Shown in pieces: positions 42,753 through 51,926 of a stretch of 64,000 nt of DNA. Below the pieces are notes generated by a model. The model was not told the DNA's origin, searched no databases, and saw only the letters and a list, made by a program, of their open reading frames with translations. Source of the stretch: Clostridia bacterium. GTDB taxonomy: Bacteria > Bacillota > Thermoanaerobacteria > Thermoanaerobacterales > Thermoanaerobacteraceae. Numbering within the stretch: position 1 is the stretch's first letter; every line of letters starts with the position of its first letter. The stretch is taken from positions 1 to 64,000 of the forward strand of contig DULG01000031.1 of assembly GCA_012840485.1 (NCBI GenBank). The letters are read 5' to 3'. The position numbers and the translations under genes were made by a program.

Positions 42753-43091
42753 TCATTCTAATGTTTTTATCTGCTCTTCAAGAGCTTGTATCTTATTTTT
42801 AAGGTATTCTAATTGCTGTAGTGCTTGTTGTTTTTGTTGCATCATCTCTTCTTTTTGATTGCCTTGCTGTCTTAATTCTTCCATCTTATTTTTAACTGTT
42901 TCAACTATTTTTTGTTTGCTATTGTCAAAAAACTCCATAGCTTTATTAACAGCATCTTGCATCTCTTCTATGCTCTTTTCTATTGATGGTTTCATGTTTT
43001 CTTTTGCTTTTGGGTAGAGAATTAAACTTAAAGCTGCTGCTCCAATCCCCCAGTAAAGCTTTCTGGAGGAAAGAAATTTTAAAATACCCAT
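42753..43091 (-). CDS. Small membrane-anchored coiled-coil protein, YtxH-like
   Basis: The product has about 112 residues. The ATG at 43089-43091 is preceded by GAGGAGGAG, better than an ATG ten codons upstream. One hydrophobic segment (YWGIGAAALSLILY, about residues 13-26) is followed by a charged helix and a glutamine-rich coiled coil ending QALEEQIKTLE. This layout resembles YtxH/DUF883-like proteins, which are poorly characterised. It lies 68 bp downstream of another small gene, possibly co-transcribed. No function is assigned. Confidence 0.6.
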   Translation of the reverse strand: MGILKFLSSRKLYWGIGAAALSLILYPKAKENMKPSIEKSIEEMQDAVNKAMEFFDNSKQKIVETVKNKMEELRQQGNQKEEMMQQKQQALQQLEYLKNKIQALEEQIKTLE

Positions 43092-43159
43092 TTTCTTCTC
43101 TCCTCCTCTCTTTTGTTCCATTAATATTTTGCCCTCAATTTTTTATATAATTTAATGTG

Positions 43160-43387
43160 TTATTTACCAAAAATCATAACTTTTGTTATCGCTTTATATA
43201 AATCCTTTGCATTATATTTTTCACTAATTTTAGAAAAATATTGTAAAAATTCTCCTATTGTCTCTTGCCATAAATTTACTATTTCATTCTTTTTAGACGG
43301 GTCTTTTTTATATTCCTTAAAAGACAATTCCATCGCATATTTTAAGGCATCAACTGCCCTTTGAAATTCTTTTTTTATGTCATCCAT
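43160..43387 (-). CDS. Small hypothetical helical protein
   Basis: The 75-residue product (MDDIKKEFQRAVDALKYAM...) is predicted to be mostly helical, lysine-rich and soluble. It is not recognised. It reads in the same direction as the YtxH-like gene downstream and is preceded by a purine-rich GGGGG stretch as ribosome binding site. It probably forms a two-gene unit with that neighbour. Confidence 0.6.
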   Translation of the reverse strand: MDDIKKEFQRAVDALKYAMELSFKEYKKDPSKKNEIVNLWQETIGEFLQYFSKISEKYNAKDLYKAITKVMIFGK

Positions 43388-43451
43388 TATTATTTACCCC
43401 CAAAAAAGTATAATCTAAAGATAATATATGAAAATTATCACGATAGTGTCA

Positions 43452-43480
43452 CAAAAAAAAGAAAAGGCTTTGTAGCCTTT
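43452..43480 (-). terminator. Intrinsic terminator after amrS
   Basis: On the minus strand AAGGCT-ACAA-AGCCTT is followed by TTCTTTTTTTT. It ends the radical SAM gene transcript. Confidence 0.8.
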
Positions 43481-43502
43481 TTATAAGTAGTATTTTGCAT
43501 CT

Positions 43503-44504
43503 TTAATTAACTATATTTATACTGTTACCACATTTCCTACACTTATTGCCTTCCAATCCTTTTACATTAACATACCAGTTTTGCCTCTCTACAAGCAAAT
43601 TACCGCAATAAGGACAATAGGTATTATTATCAAATCCCACTACATTTCCTACATAGACAAAATCTAGATACTTTTTCCCAATTTGATAGGCTTTTTCAAG
43701 AATAGAAATAGGAGTAGGAGGATTATTTAGTTTGTAGCGTGGAAAATACCTTGAAAAATGTAAAGGTATATTTTTGCCAATTTGAGAAAGCCATTTTACT
43801 AAGTTTTCTATTTCTTCTTCTTTGTCATTTAAATCAGTAACAACTAAATTAGTAACCTCTACATGGCAATATTTCGAAACTTCTTCGACGGTCTTTAAAA
43901 CAGGTTCTAATCTTCCACCAACAATCTTTTTATAAAAATCTTCTGTAAAGGCTTTTACGTCTATGTTCATGGCATCTACATAAGGAAGTATCTTTTCTAA
44001 TGGTTCTAAATTTATATATCCGTTTGTCACAAGTACAGTTTTTAACCCCTCTTTTTTAGCCTCAATCAATCCATCATGTACATATTCATACCATATTAAA
44101 GGCTCATTGTAAGTAAAAGCAATCCCTATATTGTCTCTTTGTCTTTTTGCTGCAGCAATTAATTGTTGGAGAGAGATGTAATCTCCCTCCCATTTTTGAT
44201 GTGCTATTTCCCAATTTTGACAAAACTTACACTTTAAATTGCAGCCATAAGTCCCCACAGAAAATATATATCTGCCTGGATAAAAGTGATAAAGAGGCTT
44301 TTTCTCAATTGGGTCCATTGCTACAGAGGTTATAATTCCGTAATTTTCAGTCACTAATGTTCCGTTTATATTTTTTCTCACATTGCAGACTCCGTACTTT
44401 CCTTCATTTATACGGCAATTGTGAGGACATAATAAACATTCTACAACATTATTCTCTAGTTTTTTATAGAACATAGCCTCTTTTAACATAGTAAAAGATA
44501 CCAT
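43503..44504 (-). CDS. amrS: AmmeMemoRadiSam system radical SAM enzyme
   Basis: The 333-residue protein has an N-terminal cysteine set (CLLCPHNCRINEGKYGVCNVR), the radical SAM cluster motif CNLKCKFCQNWEIAH near residue 95, the TYNEPLIWYEY stretch, and a C-terminal zinc-ribbon-like pair CPYCGN and CRKCGN. This matches the AmrS family that occurs with Memo and AMMECR1 proteins; the system's chemical function is not established as far as I know. The partner gene is directly upstream. The chosen ATG has only a close GGAG and lies inside a strong hairpin; a start five codons later is possible. Confidence 0.85.
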   Translation of the reverse strand: MVSFTMLKEAMFYKKLENNVVECLLCPHNCRINEGKYGVCNVRKNINGTLVTENYGIITSVAMDPIEKKPLYHFYPGRYIFSVGTYGCNLKCKFCQNWEIAHQKWEGDYISLQQLIAAAKRQRDNIGIAFTYNEPLIWYEYVHDGLIEAKKEGLKTVLVTNGYINLEPLEKILPYVDAMNIDVKAFTEDFYKKIVGGRLEPVLKTVEEVSKYCHVEVTNLVVTDLNDKEEEIENLVKWLSQIGKNIPLHFSRYFPRYKLNNPPTPISILEKAYQIGKKYLDFVYVGNVVGFDNNTYCPYCGNLLVERQNWYVNVKGLEGNKCRKCGNSINIVN

Positions 44505-44532
44505 TTCTCCATCAACTTAAATGGAGAAATGG
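44501..44532 (-). promoter_or_regulatory. Perfect hairpin over the amrS start codon
   Basis: A 12-bp perfect inverted repeat (CCATTTCTCCAT and its complement) with an 8-nt loop covers the amrS start codon and its GGAG. A stretch AAGGAGGGAGGAG precedes it on the minus strand. It has no T-run, so it is unlikely to be a terminator; it could limit translation of amrS relative to the upstream gene or be an RNA processing site. Confidence 0.5.
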
Positions 44533-44554
44533 CTCCTCCCTCCTTTTTACCTTA

Positions 44555-45961
44555 CTATTTATGTCTTTCAACTTCAAATTTTTCTATTGTATAATCCTCA
44601 TCTGGACTAATTCCAGCTTTTCTCAAAGCAATAGAAATTTGTTCTTCAACAGTGTCTACTCCTTCTAAGTCAGGTAAAAGCAATCCTGAACGATAGCCTT
44701 TTCTCACTATTACTCCATATTTTTTGGGGTTAAGCTCTTGTTTTGATTTAACAGGTTGAGGAGGTGTCAAAACATCCACTGAATACTCAATATCCTTCAG
44801 TTCATACTCCTCTACAGGTTCAAAGCGAGGATCTTCAAAACCTGCACTTATGGCATTTTTTATTATTTCTTCTGCTATATTCTTTCTCTGTGGAACTACT
44901 GTACCTATACATCCTCTAAGTTCCCCATCTTTGTGAAGAGAAACAAAAACTCCCGCTCTTCTACTATACATCTCCTCCGGTAAGCCCTGTGGTACTGGCA
45001 TTAGCTTTTTATTTTTCACATAATATTCAAGGCTTTCTCTGGCAAGTTTGACATATGGGTCTTCTTTTTGCCTTATCTCTTCAATCCTTTGTCTTTTTAA
45101 CCTGTATAACTTTTCTAAAAGGCTTGTTTCCTTATACTGATCCACTTCAAATTGCGCAACACCATATCCTACGCCAAATGGCCCTTCATGGGATAATACT
45201 TTCGCTTTAACTTCATAACCATCAAGAACTCCCAACATAACGCAAACCGATCTAAATCCACACTCTGCGGCTTCTTCTATTAGTCCTTTGTCCATGCCTA
45301 TTATTTCTTCCACTCTCATTTCGGAAAGCAAATTTAAAAGCTTGTTGTCAAAAATTTCTCCCTTTGGCGTATAACCATTCGGACTATTGGGAGTCAATTT
45401 GTGAGATAAATCCCCACTGGCGATAAAAACGACTTTTTTGTTTGATTCCATTATTGCTTTGTTTATTGCAATTCCAAATTCGTAAAGCTGTTCAAAAGGC
45501 AAAAAGCCATAGGAAATATGAACTAATTTGAAAGTAGCATAATGTTTTGTCACAAAATACAAAGGTACCATTGTTCCATGGTCAAGTTTTTTTGAAAGGG
45601 CGTATCTTTTGATTAATTCATCATTTATCTCTGCAATAGGTATATCTTTTTTTCTCGATTCTTCTACAATTTTTTCAACAAGTTCTAAATCATTCTCAAA
45701 TTCAAACCTTACACCTCTTGCGCCAAACTGTCCAAGGTCTCCTTCTAAACTAGAAAAAACAGTCACTGCCACAGCATCTCTAAAAACGTATCCATGAGGA
45801 GTGACAACTATTACTGTATCAGGTTCTTTTTCTTTTATGTTATTTGAGACAACGTTAAATGAATCTATCGTCTTTTGAATCTTTTTTTCTTCTCCTCGTC
45901 CTAGCTCAGGAACAATTATAGGTGGATGAGCCAGAAGATAACAACCTAATAGACTTCCCAT
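44555..45961 (-). CDS. AmmeMemoRadiSam fusion protein: Memo domain plus AMMECR1 domain
   Basis: The product has about 468 residues. The N-terminal 270 form a Memo/LigB-like domain ([51 protein letters not shown]). The C-terminal 170 form the AMMECR1 domain with the hallmark ELRGCIGTV. The two are separate proteins in many organisms, so their fusion supports physical cooperation. GAGGTG precedes the ATG; a GTG three codons earlier also exists. The radical SAM partner follows after 50 bp. Confidence 0.9.
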   Translation of the reverse strand: MGSLLGCYLLAHPPIIVPELGRGEEKKIQKTIDSFNVVSNNIKEKEPDTVIVVTPHGYVFRDAVAVTVFSSLEGDLGQFGARGVRFEFENDLELVEKIVEESRKKDIPIAEINDELIKRYALSKKLDHGTMVPLYFVTKHYATFKLVHISYGFLPFEQLYEFGIAINKAIMESNKKVVFIASGDLSHKLTPNSPNGYTPKGEIFDNKLLNLLSEMRVEEIIGMDKGLIEEAAECGFRSVCVMLGVLDGYEVKAKVLSHEGPFGVGYGVAQFEVDQYKETSLLEKLYRLKRQRIEEIRQKEDPYVKLARESLEYYVKNKKLMPVPQGLPEEMYSRRAGVFVSLHKDGELRGCIGTVVPQRKNIAEEIIKNAISAGFEDPRFEPVEEYELKDIEYSVDVLTPPQPVKSKQELNPKKYGVIVRKGYRSGLLLPDLEGVDTVEEQISIALRKAGISPDEDYTIEKFEVERHK

Positions 45962-46012
45962 TTTTAACACCTCGATATTATTCTTCTATATATTGATTAT
46001 AGCACAACAATA

Positions 46013-46054
46013 AAAGCTTCATCCCTTTTAAATTTAATATTCAAGATGAAGCCT
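46013..46054 (-). terminator. Intrinsic terminator after the DUF624 gene
   Basis: On the minus strand GGCTTCATC pairs with GATGAAGCT across a long AT-rich loop, followed by TTTTATTG. It lies 8 bp after the DUF624 stop codon. Confidence 0.65.
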
Positions 46055-46062
46055 TTTACTTC

Positions 46063-46662
46063 TCATTCCTCTTCCTTCTTTATATATTTCTTAATTATTC
46101 CCTCAAAAACTATATCTATCAAATAAGCTGTTCCACTCACTAATATTATAAAAAAAAGTATTGGCAAAATTTGTGCAATAAAAGTCGTAGCTACAAGTAT
46201 TGCAAGTATAAGTATTGTCTGGGGCAAATGCCCAAGCCCTAAGACAAAAGATGTCTTCCACAATCCAAAAAGTTTTCCCTCATAATATTGAATTGTTAAA
46301 AAAGTGTATACCAATGTGATTAAAAACATGAGTCCCATTGACAATAATAAGCCAGCAAGAATATATGCAAAAGGTGTGTTTTGTTGTATAAAAAATCTCA
46401 CATCTACGTAAAGTATTAAAATAACAGCAACAGTAATCACAAAGTTTATAAGCATCCACCAGAAGTGTTTTGTAAAACCCTTCCAAAATTCTCTCCACAC
46501 GCTGCTTCCTTCATCTTTTCTCAATAAACGTATTGAATGAAAAAGAGCTTCTGTGGATTGAAAAACTGTCACAACAGGAAGTGAAAATACAATCCACAGA
46601 AGATTTAATATCATTAAATCAGTTATAAAATAGGCAATATCGTAAAGTTTAGAATCTTTCAT
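46063..46662 (-). CDS. DUF624 (YesL-family) membrane protein
   Basis: The product has about 199 residues and five to six hydrophobic segments. The N-terminus contains LNLLWIVFSLPVVTVFQSTEAL, the hallmark region of DUF624/YesL. Such proteins often accompany sugar ABC transporters, but here the neighbour is an acyl-CoA ligase gene 11 bp upstream, with which it is probably co-transcribed. Function is unknown. Confidence 0.8.
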   Translation of the reverse strand: MKDSKLYDIAYFITDLMILNLLWIVFSLPVVTVFQSTEALFHSIRLLRKDEGSSVWREFWKGFTKHFWWMLINFVITVAVILILYVDVRFFIQQNTPFAYILAGLLLSMGLMFLITLVYTFLTIQYYEGKLFGLWKTSFVLGLGHLPQTILILAILVATTFIAQILPILFFIILVSGTAYLIDIVFEGIIKKYIKKEEE

Positions 46663-46673
46663 CTTTTTCACCT

Positions 46674-48152
46674 TTATATCTGCTTTAGTAGTTTTTTATT
46701 AATCTTACCTGTCGGAGTCTTAGGAAGTTCTGACACAAATTCAAAATGCTTTGGAATCTTATATGAAGCCAATTTATCCTTTAAAAAGCTTTGAAGCTCT
46801 TTTCTATCAGCTTGAGTTCCTCCTTTTAATACCACAAAAGCCTTAACTTCTTCTCCTTTCAATGGATCACCCACTCCTATTACAGCTGTTTCTAAAACAT
46901 CAGGATGTTCTAACAAAGCATCTTCTACTTCTCTCGGATATACATTGAAGCCTCCTAATATTATCATGTCCTTTAGTCTGTCTACAATATAAAAATATCC
47001 ATCTTCATCTTTTTTTGCAAGGTCACCTGTGTGGAGCCAACCACCTCTTAAAGTCTTAGCAGTGTCTTCTGGCATGTTGTGATAGCCAACCATTATATTA
47101 GGTCCTCTTAAAACAAGCTCCCCTACTTCTCCCACAGGAAGTTCATTGTCATTTTCGTCCACTATCTTTGCTTCCACCCCAGGAAGTGGCAACCCTATAG
47201 ACCCTGGTTTTCTTATGGCGTCAGGTTCCAATGGATTTAAAAGTGCAACAGGAGCCGCTTCACTTAAACCATAACCTTCTACAAGAGGGAAATTGAATTT
47301 TTCCTCAAACCCCCTTTGTATCTCAGGGGCTAAAGGAGCTCCTCCAGATATCGCTAACCTTAATGCTTTAAACTGCCCTTTTTCTGCCATCCTCATGAGA
47401 ACAGCAAACATTGAGGGTACACCGCAAAATACTGTTATATCCTCTTTTGTCAAAGTCTCTAAAGTGTCTTTGGGCATAAATATTTCTTTCAGTGTGATAG
47501 CTGATCCTAAATATAAACCCAATAATATGTTAACTGTCCATGAAAAACTATGAAAAAGAGGTAATACAGTTAAAAAATTATCAGAGGGTCCTAAATCAGA
47601 AACTTCATCTAGCATTTTTACATCTGCAATAAAGTTGTTATGGGTAAGCATTGCTCCTTTTGGTTTCCCTGTAGTTCCAGAGGTATACAAATAAGTACAT
47701 ATTTCATCAGGTTGTATATCAACAGGTTGTGGAGAACCCATTTTTAAAATTTCACTAATAGTATTTTCATCCAATATAACTACATTTTTAAGGTTTAATC
47801 TTCCTAATTGGGATTTGTCAATTTTTTGAGCTATTGCTGGATGGACAACTAAAGTATTTGTACCTGATTCCATGATTATATAAGCTATTTCTTCAAGAGT
47901 AAGCATCATGTTAAGTGGAACAACAATCGCCCCTGCTTTTGACGCTCCCATAAAAGAAAAAATATATTCAGGACAATTTGGGAAACTTAAAGCCACCCTG
48001 TCACCTTTTTTAACACCTATTGATTGAAAAAAAGAAGCGTATTTATCTATTAAAGTATCCACTTCTCCGTAAGTATAAACTCTGTCTTTAAATTTTATCG
48101 CCACATGGTTGTCAGGCACTTTTGTGTTTTTGTGCACTTCAAAAATTCTCAT
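46674..48152 (-). CDS. Long-chain acyl-CoA ligase (AMP-dependent synthetase)
   Basis: The 492-residue enzyme has all ANL-superfamily motifs: the P-loop TSGTTGKPKGAMLTH, VEGYGLSEAAP, GGWLHTGDLAKKDEDGY, the RLKDMIILGGFNVYP hinge region and the C-terminal lysine in PKTPTGKINKKLL. It adenylates a carboxylic acid and transfers it to CoA; overall resemblance is to fatty-acid ligases. It lies 12 bp after glcK in the same direction. Acid chain length cannot be read from sequence. Confidence 0.88.
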   Translation of the reverse strand: MRIFEVHKNTKVPDNHVAIKFKDRVYTYGEVDTLIDKYASFFQSIGVKKGDRVALSFPNCPEYIFSFMGASKAGAIVVPLNMMLTLEEIAYIIMESGTNTLVVHPAIAQKIDKSQLGRLNLKNVVILDENTISEILKMGSPQPVDIQPDEICTYLYTSGTTGKPKGAMLTHNNFIADVKMLDEVSDLGPSDNFLTVLPLFHSFSWTVNILLGLYLGSAITLKEIFMPKDTLETLTKEDITVFCGVPSMFAVLMRMAEKGQFKALRLAISGGAPLAPEIQRGFEEKFNFPLVEGYGLSEAAPVALLNPLEPDAIRKPGSIGLPLPGVEAKIVDENDNELPVGEVGELVLRGPNIMVGYHNMPEDTAKTLRGGWLHTGDLAKKDEDGYFYIVDRLKDMIILGGFNVYPREVEDALLEHPDVLETAVIGVGDPLKGEEVKAFVVLKGGTQADRKELQSFLKDKLASYKIPKHFEFVSELPKTPTGKINKKLLKQI

Positions 48153-48164
48153 AATTATCCTCCT

Positions 48165-49103
48165 TTAACTTAATATAGCAGCACCAATAATTCCTGCATC
48201 ATTTCCAAGCTCTGCTTTTCTTATGTCAGCATACGGTAAGTCTTTGAATAAAATATTCTCTGCCACTTCTTTTTTAAGGGACTTTAGGAGAAAATCTCCC
48301 GCGTTTGCAACTCCTCCTCCCAATATGATTACTTCTGGGTCAAACAGGTTTATTATATTGACAATACCAATTGCCAAATACTTTATGTAGTCATTAAAAA
48401 TCCTCATAGCTTCTTCATCGTACTGTTTTGCAGCATCAATAACATTTTTCGCTGTGATGCTTTCTATATCTCCATTTGCAAATTTTAAAATAAGTGTGTC
48501 AGGATTTTTCTCTGCTGCCTTTTTACCTTCTCTTATCAATGCAGTGGCAGAAGCATAAGTTTCAAAACATCCAATTTTTCCACAATTACACCTTATTCCA
48601 TTGTCCCCTATTACAATATGCCCGATCTCTGGAGCAAAGTGATGGGCACCACTGTATATTTTCCCATCTAAAATAAATCCAGAACCAACTCCTGTACCTA
48701 GGGTGAGAGTAACAGAGGACTTAGAACCCTTACCAGCGCCAAACACAGCCTCTGCTAAAGCCGCTACATTTGCATCGTTATCCATATATATTGGCAAATC
48801 AATGTATTTTCTTATTTCTTTTGCAAGAGGAACTTTTGTCCAAAATAGGTTTACCGCTCTTATGACTATGCCTTTTTCATTGTCTGCCACTCCAGGAACA
48901 CCAATCCCCATTGATTTGACTTCTTTTATGTCAATATTAGTCCTCTTTAAAAGCTCAAAAGCTATTTCCGCAATGTCCTTTGCAATCGCTTCATACCCTC
49001 TTTCTGGCTTTGTAGGCCTACTGCCAGTTGCCACTATTCGCCCTTCTTCGTCTACTAATCCAACGGCTATATTTGTCCCTCCAAGGTCAACTCCTATTCT
49101 CAT
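48165..49103 (-). CDS. glcK: ROK-family glucokinase
   Basis: The 312-residue protein has the ATP motif VDLGGTNIAVGLVDEEG, the sugar/metal region EIGHIVIGDNGIRCNCGKIG with the zinc-binding cysteines, and no helix-turn-helix, so it is a kinase and not a repressor like the ROK protein at 1251. It phosphorylates glucose with ATP in the cytoplasm. Its start overlaps the PHP gene stop by 4 bp. Linkage to hprK suggests a central sugar-metabolism unit. Confidence 0.92.
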   Translation of the reverse strand: MRIGVDLGGTNIAVGLVDEEGRIVATGSRPTKPERGYEAIAKDIAEIAFELLKRTNIDIKEVKSMGIGVPGVADNEKGIVIRAVNLFWTKVPLAKEIRKYIDLPIYMDNDANVAALAEAVFGAGKGSKSSVTLTLGTGVGSGFILDGKIYSGAHHFAPEIGHIVIGDNGIRCNCGKIGCFETYASATALIREGKKAAEKNPDTLILKFANGDIESITAKNVIDAAKQYDEEAMRIFNDYIKYLAIGIVNIINLFDPEVIILGGGVANAGDFLLKSLKKEVAENILFKDLPYADIRKAELGNDAGIIGAAILS

Positions 49104-49843
49104 TCTTCCCCTCCTCCTACTCTCCGTTTTTTCTCTTTAAGATATTCTTTTATTTTTCCAGCATCAGTATTAAGCACTAAATCCTCAGTTATGCCGGCAT
49201 TCTTAATAACCTTGAAAGCTTCCTCAAACCTTCCTACATCAAAGCTTACATGGGCATCGCTTCCTACAGCAATTTTGACTCCCATTTCTTTCGCTTTTTT
49301 AGCGATGAGAAAACAATTTTCTTCACTACCTTTTCTTGAACTTACAAAGGAGCTGTTGTTTATTTCAATGAATTTGCCGTATTCTTTAGCAGCCTCCAAT
49401 ACCCTTTCAATATCTATAGGGTATATGGGATTACCAGGATGTCCTATTATATCTACATATGGATTTTTTATAGCATTTATAAGGGCTTTTGTGTTTCTCT
49501 CTATATTATCACTTGGTTGAAAACATTCATCATGTAGACTGGCAATTACTATATCCAGCTTTTTTAATATCCTTTCCGGGATGTCTACATTTCCCTCTTC
49601 ATCCATTATATTGGCTTCTACACCTTTTAGTATCTCCACCCCCTCTATTTTCTCAGGTATTACTTTTAAATTGCCAAAGTAATAAAGATGAGCACCACCT
49701 GGCATTGCAGGTCCATGGTCTGTCATACATATAAGTTGAAGCCCTTTTTTAGAGGCTTCTTTTGCATTTTCTATAATAGTCCTGTAGGCATGGCCACTAG
49801 AAATTGTATGAGTATGGGTGTCTAAAACTAACTTCAATTTCAT
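49100..49843 (-). CDS. PHP-domain phosphoesterase, YcdX-like
   Basis: The 247-residue protein has the PHP metal-binding motifs DTHTHTISSGHA, MTDHGPAMPGG, KGVEANIMD, ASLHDE, DIIGHPGNP and GSDAHV. The family includes phosphatases and histidinol-phosphatase-like enzymes with a trinuclear metal site. A strong GGAGAGG directly abuts the first ATG; the TTG two codons later has the ideal 6-nt spacing, so initiation may actually be at 49837. It is between hprK and glcK; its substrate is unknown. Confidence 0.85.
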   Translation of the reverse strand: MKLKLVLDTHTHTISSGHAYRTIIENAKEASKKGLQLICMTDHGPAMPGGAHLYYFGNLKVIPEKIEGVEILKGVEANIMDEEGNVDIPERILKKLDIVIASLHDECFQPSDNIERNTKALINAIKNPYVDIIGHPGNPIYPIDIERVLEAAKEYGKFIEINNSSFVSSRKGSEENCFLIAKKAKEMGVKIAVGSDAHVSFDVGRFEEAFKVIKNAGITEDLVLNTDAGKIKEYLKEKKRRVGGGEE

Positions 49844-49852
49844 CCTCTCCTT

Positions 49853-50770
49853 TTAATTTCCCACTTGTTTTAATAGTTTTTTATTAAGCTCATGGGCAGC
49901 ATTGTAGCCCATTTGCTTTTGCCTGTGATTCATAGCAGCTACCTCTACAATTATAGCGAGATTTCGCCCAGGCCTTACAGGAATAGTAAGCTTTGGCACT
50001 TCCACATCTAAAAATTTTATATACTCATCCTCTAATCCTAATCTATCATAGTATTTGTCTTCATCCCATTCTTCTAATTGAATGACCAAATCTATACTCA
50101 TACTATTTCTCACAGAACCTACACCGTATAAGGTTTTTACGTCCAGTATACCAATTCCCCTTATTTCGATAAAATGCCTTATTATCTCTGGTGAACTTCC
50201 TTGAAGCTTGTCCTCAGCTATTTTGCTAATTTCAACTGCATCATCAGCTACCAATCTGTGCCCCCTTTTAATTAACTCTAAGGCTGTTTCACTCTTACCT
50301 ATGCCACTTTCTCCTAGCAAAAGAACACCTATGCCATATACATCTACTAAATCACCATGAATAGTAATTTGCGGAGCCAGCTTTTCATCCAAGTAATTTA
50401 TTAATCTATTTATAAACTTAGTAGAAGCTTCTTTTGTTCTTAAAAGATACCTATCGTATTTTTGGGCAGCATCTATTATTTCTTGTCTTATATTTAAATC
50501 CCTTGTCACAATGAGACAGGGAATAGGATATGCAAAAAACTTATCTGCTCTTTTCGCTAAAACTTCATCAGGGAGTTGTTCTACAAAAGTAGTTTCTACT
50601 TTGCCCATTATCTGCACTCTTTCATAAGCAAAATGCTCATAAAAACCCGAAAATTGTAAACCAGGTCTGTTTACATCACTTGTGGTTATGTCTATTTTAT
50701 TATTTTTTGCTTCAACAATAACTTCTAAATTCAAATCCTTTATCAAAGTTTCTACAGGAACTTTATCCAC
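49853..50770 (-). CDS. hprK: HPr kinase/phosphorylase
   Basis: HprK phosphorylates HPr on serine and drives CcpA-dependent catabolite control in Firmicutes. The 305-residue length is usual. The Walker A motif GESGIGKSETALELIKRGH and following LVADDAVEI are intact, as is the signature EIRGIGILDVKTLYG and the C-terminal AAMNHRQK. Translation begins at GTG with GGAGGTG upstream. It heads the unit hprK-PHP-glcK-acyl-CoA ligase-DUF624. Confidence 0.95.
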   Translation of the reverse strand: MDKVPVETLIKDLNLEVIVEAKNNKIDITTSDVNRPGLQFSGFYEHFAYERVQIMGKVETTFVEQLPDEVLAKRADKFFAYPIPCLIVTRDLNIRQEIIDAAQKYDRYLLRTKEASTKFINRLINYLDEKLAPQITIHGDLVDVYGIGVLLLGESGIGKSETALELIKRGHRLVADDAVEISKIAEDKLQGSSPEIIRHFIEIRGIGILDVKTLYGVGSVRNSMSIDLVIQLEEWDEDKYYDRLGLEDEYIKFLDVEVPKLTIPVRPGRNLAIIVEVAAMNHRQKQMGYNAAHELNKKLLKQVGN

Positions 50771-50913
50771 TTTTTCACCTCCGTCAAGGAAACCCTCGCA
50801 TTTAATTCAATTATATTATTTTATGCAAAATAAGTAAATAGACAAAACTTTTCTTTAGTGAAGATATAAATTATAATATGTGTATAATCAATTAAAAATC
50901 TTGGGGTGAAGAA

Positions 50914-51894
50914 ATGGTAAAACAACAATTGATAAAACTTCTAAAAGAAAATAAAGGCGAATATATCTCTGGTCAAAAAATGTGTAAACAACTGAATGTC
51001 TCAAGGACTACAGTATGGAAGCATATAAAGGAATTGGAAAAAGAAGGATATGAAATAAAGGCTCACCATAAAATGGGGTATATGCTAATTTCTGAACCTG
51101 ACTTTTTAACTCATGAAGAAATATTGCCCTATCTCAAAACTAAGTTTATAGGGAAAAATTATATACACAAACTAAATATAAACTCTACAAATGACTTAGC
51201 AAAAGAAATTGCTTCTACTTCTCCTAACGGAACTGTTATTGTAGCAGAGGAACAAACTGAAGGAAGAGGACGGTTGGGAAGAAGTTGGTTTTCTCAAAAA
51301 GGCTGTGGCATATGGATGTCTGTAATTTTAAAACCTGATTTGCAGCCACAACAAGCAATTAATTTGACTCAAGTGTCAGCAATTGCTGTCGTCAAAGCCA
51401 TTGAAGAAGTATGTAATAGAGAAACAAAAATAAAATGGCCAAATGATATAATACTAAATAACAAAAAAGTTTGTGGCATATTGACAGAAATGAGTTCTGA
51501 AATTGATAGAATAAATTATGTAGTAATAGGAATTGGAGTAAATGTAAATTGCGATATTTTCCCTGAAGAATTAAGAGACAAAGCCACATCTTTATATTTA
51601 GAAATCCATTCTAAAGTTGATAGAAAAAAACTAATAGGAAGCATTTTAAATCATCTTGAATTTTATTACAGCAAATATTTGCAAAAAGGCTTTGACTTCA
51701 TAAGGCCTTTGAGTATTGAAAAATCTATAACAATAGGAAAAGAAATAAAAGTAATTGGCCTTGAAGGCGTGATTGAAGGAAAAGCAATCACAATTGACAG
51801 CAACGGAAGTTTAGTAGTAGAAACAAAAGAAGGGAAAAGGTTATCTATCATGTCAGGTGATGTTTCAATAAGAGGATTATTGGACTACATCTAG
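50914..51894 (+). CDS. birA: Biotin operon repressor / biotin-protein ligase
   Basis: The 326-residue protein has an N-terminal helix-turn-helix (ISGQKMCKQLNVSRTTVWKH), the ligase core (NSTNDLAKE, EEQTEGRGRLGRSWFSQKG, KWPNDIILNNKKVCGILTE, IGIGVNVN) and the small C-terminal SH3-like domain. It attaches biotin to carboxylases and represses biotin genes. GGGGTGAAGAA precedes the ATG. It is one of only two plus-strand genes in the window and divergent from hprK. Confidence 0.95.
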   Translation: MVKQQLIKLLKENKGEYISGQKMCKQLNVSRTTVWKHIKELEKEGYEIKAHHKMGYMLISEPDFLTHEEILPYLKTKFIGKNYIHKLNINSTNDLAKEIASTSPNGTVIVAEEQTEGRGRLGRSWFSQKGCGIWMSVILKPDLQPQQAINLTQVSAIAVVKAIEEVCNRETKIKWPNDIILNNKKVCGILTEMSSEIDRINYVVIGIGVNVNCDIFPEELRDKATSLYLEIHSKVDRKKLIGSILNHLEFYYSKYLQKGFDFIRPLSIEKSITIGKEIKVIGLEGVIEGKAITIDSNGSLVVETKEGKRLSIMSGDVSIRGLLDYI

Positions 51895-51926
51895 CTGCCA
51901 ATATTTTGGGCAGCTAGATGTTTTTT
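51891..51926. terminator. Shared terminator between convergent birA and uvrC
   Basis: CTAGCTGCC and GGCAGCTAG form a 9-bp stem with a 9-nt loop, followed by a T-run on the plus strand. The TAG stop codons of both genes lie inside the two arms, so one palindrome supplies both stops and termination for birA; for uvrC the complementary A/T content is weaker. Confidence 0.8.
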
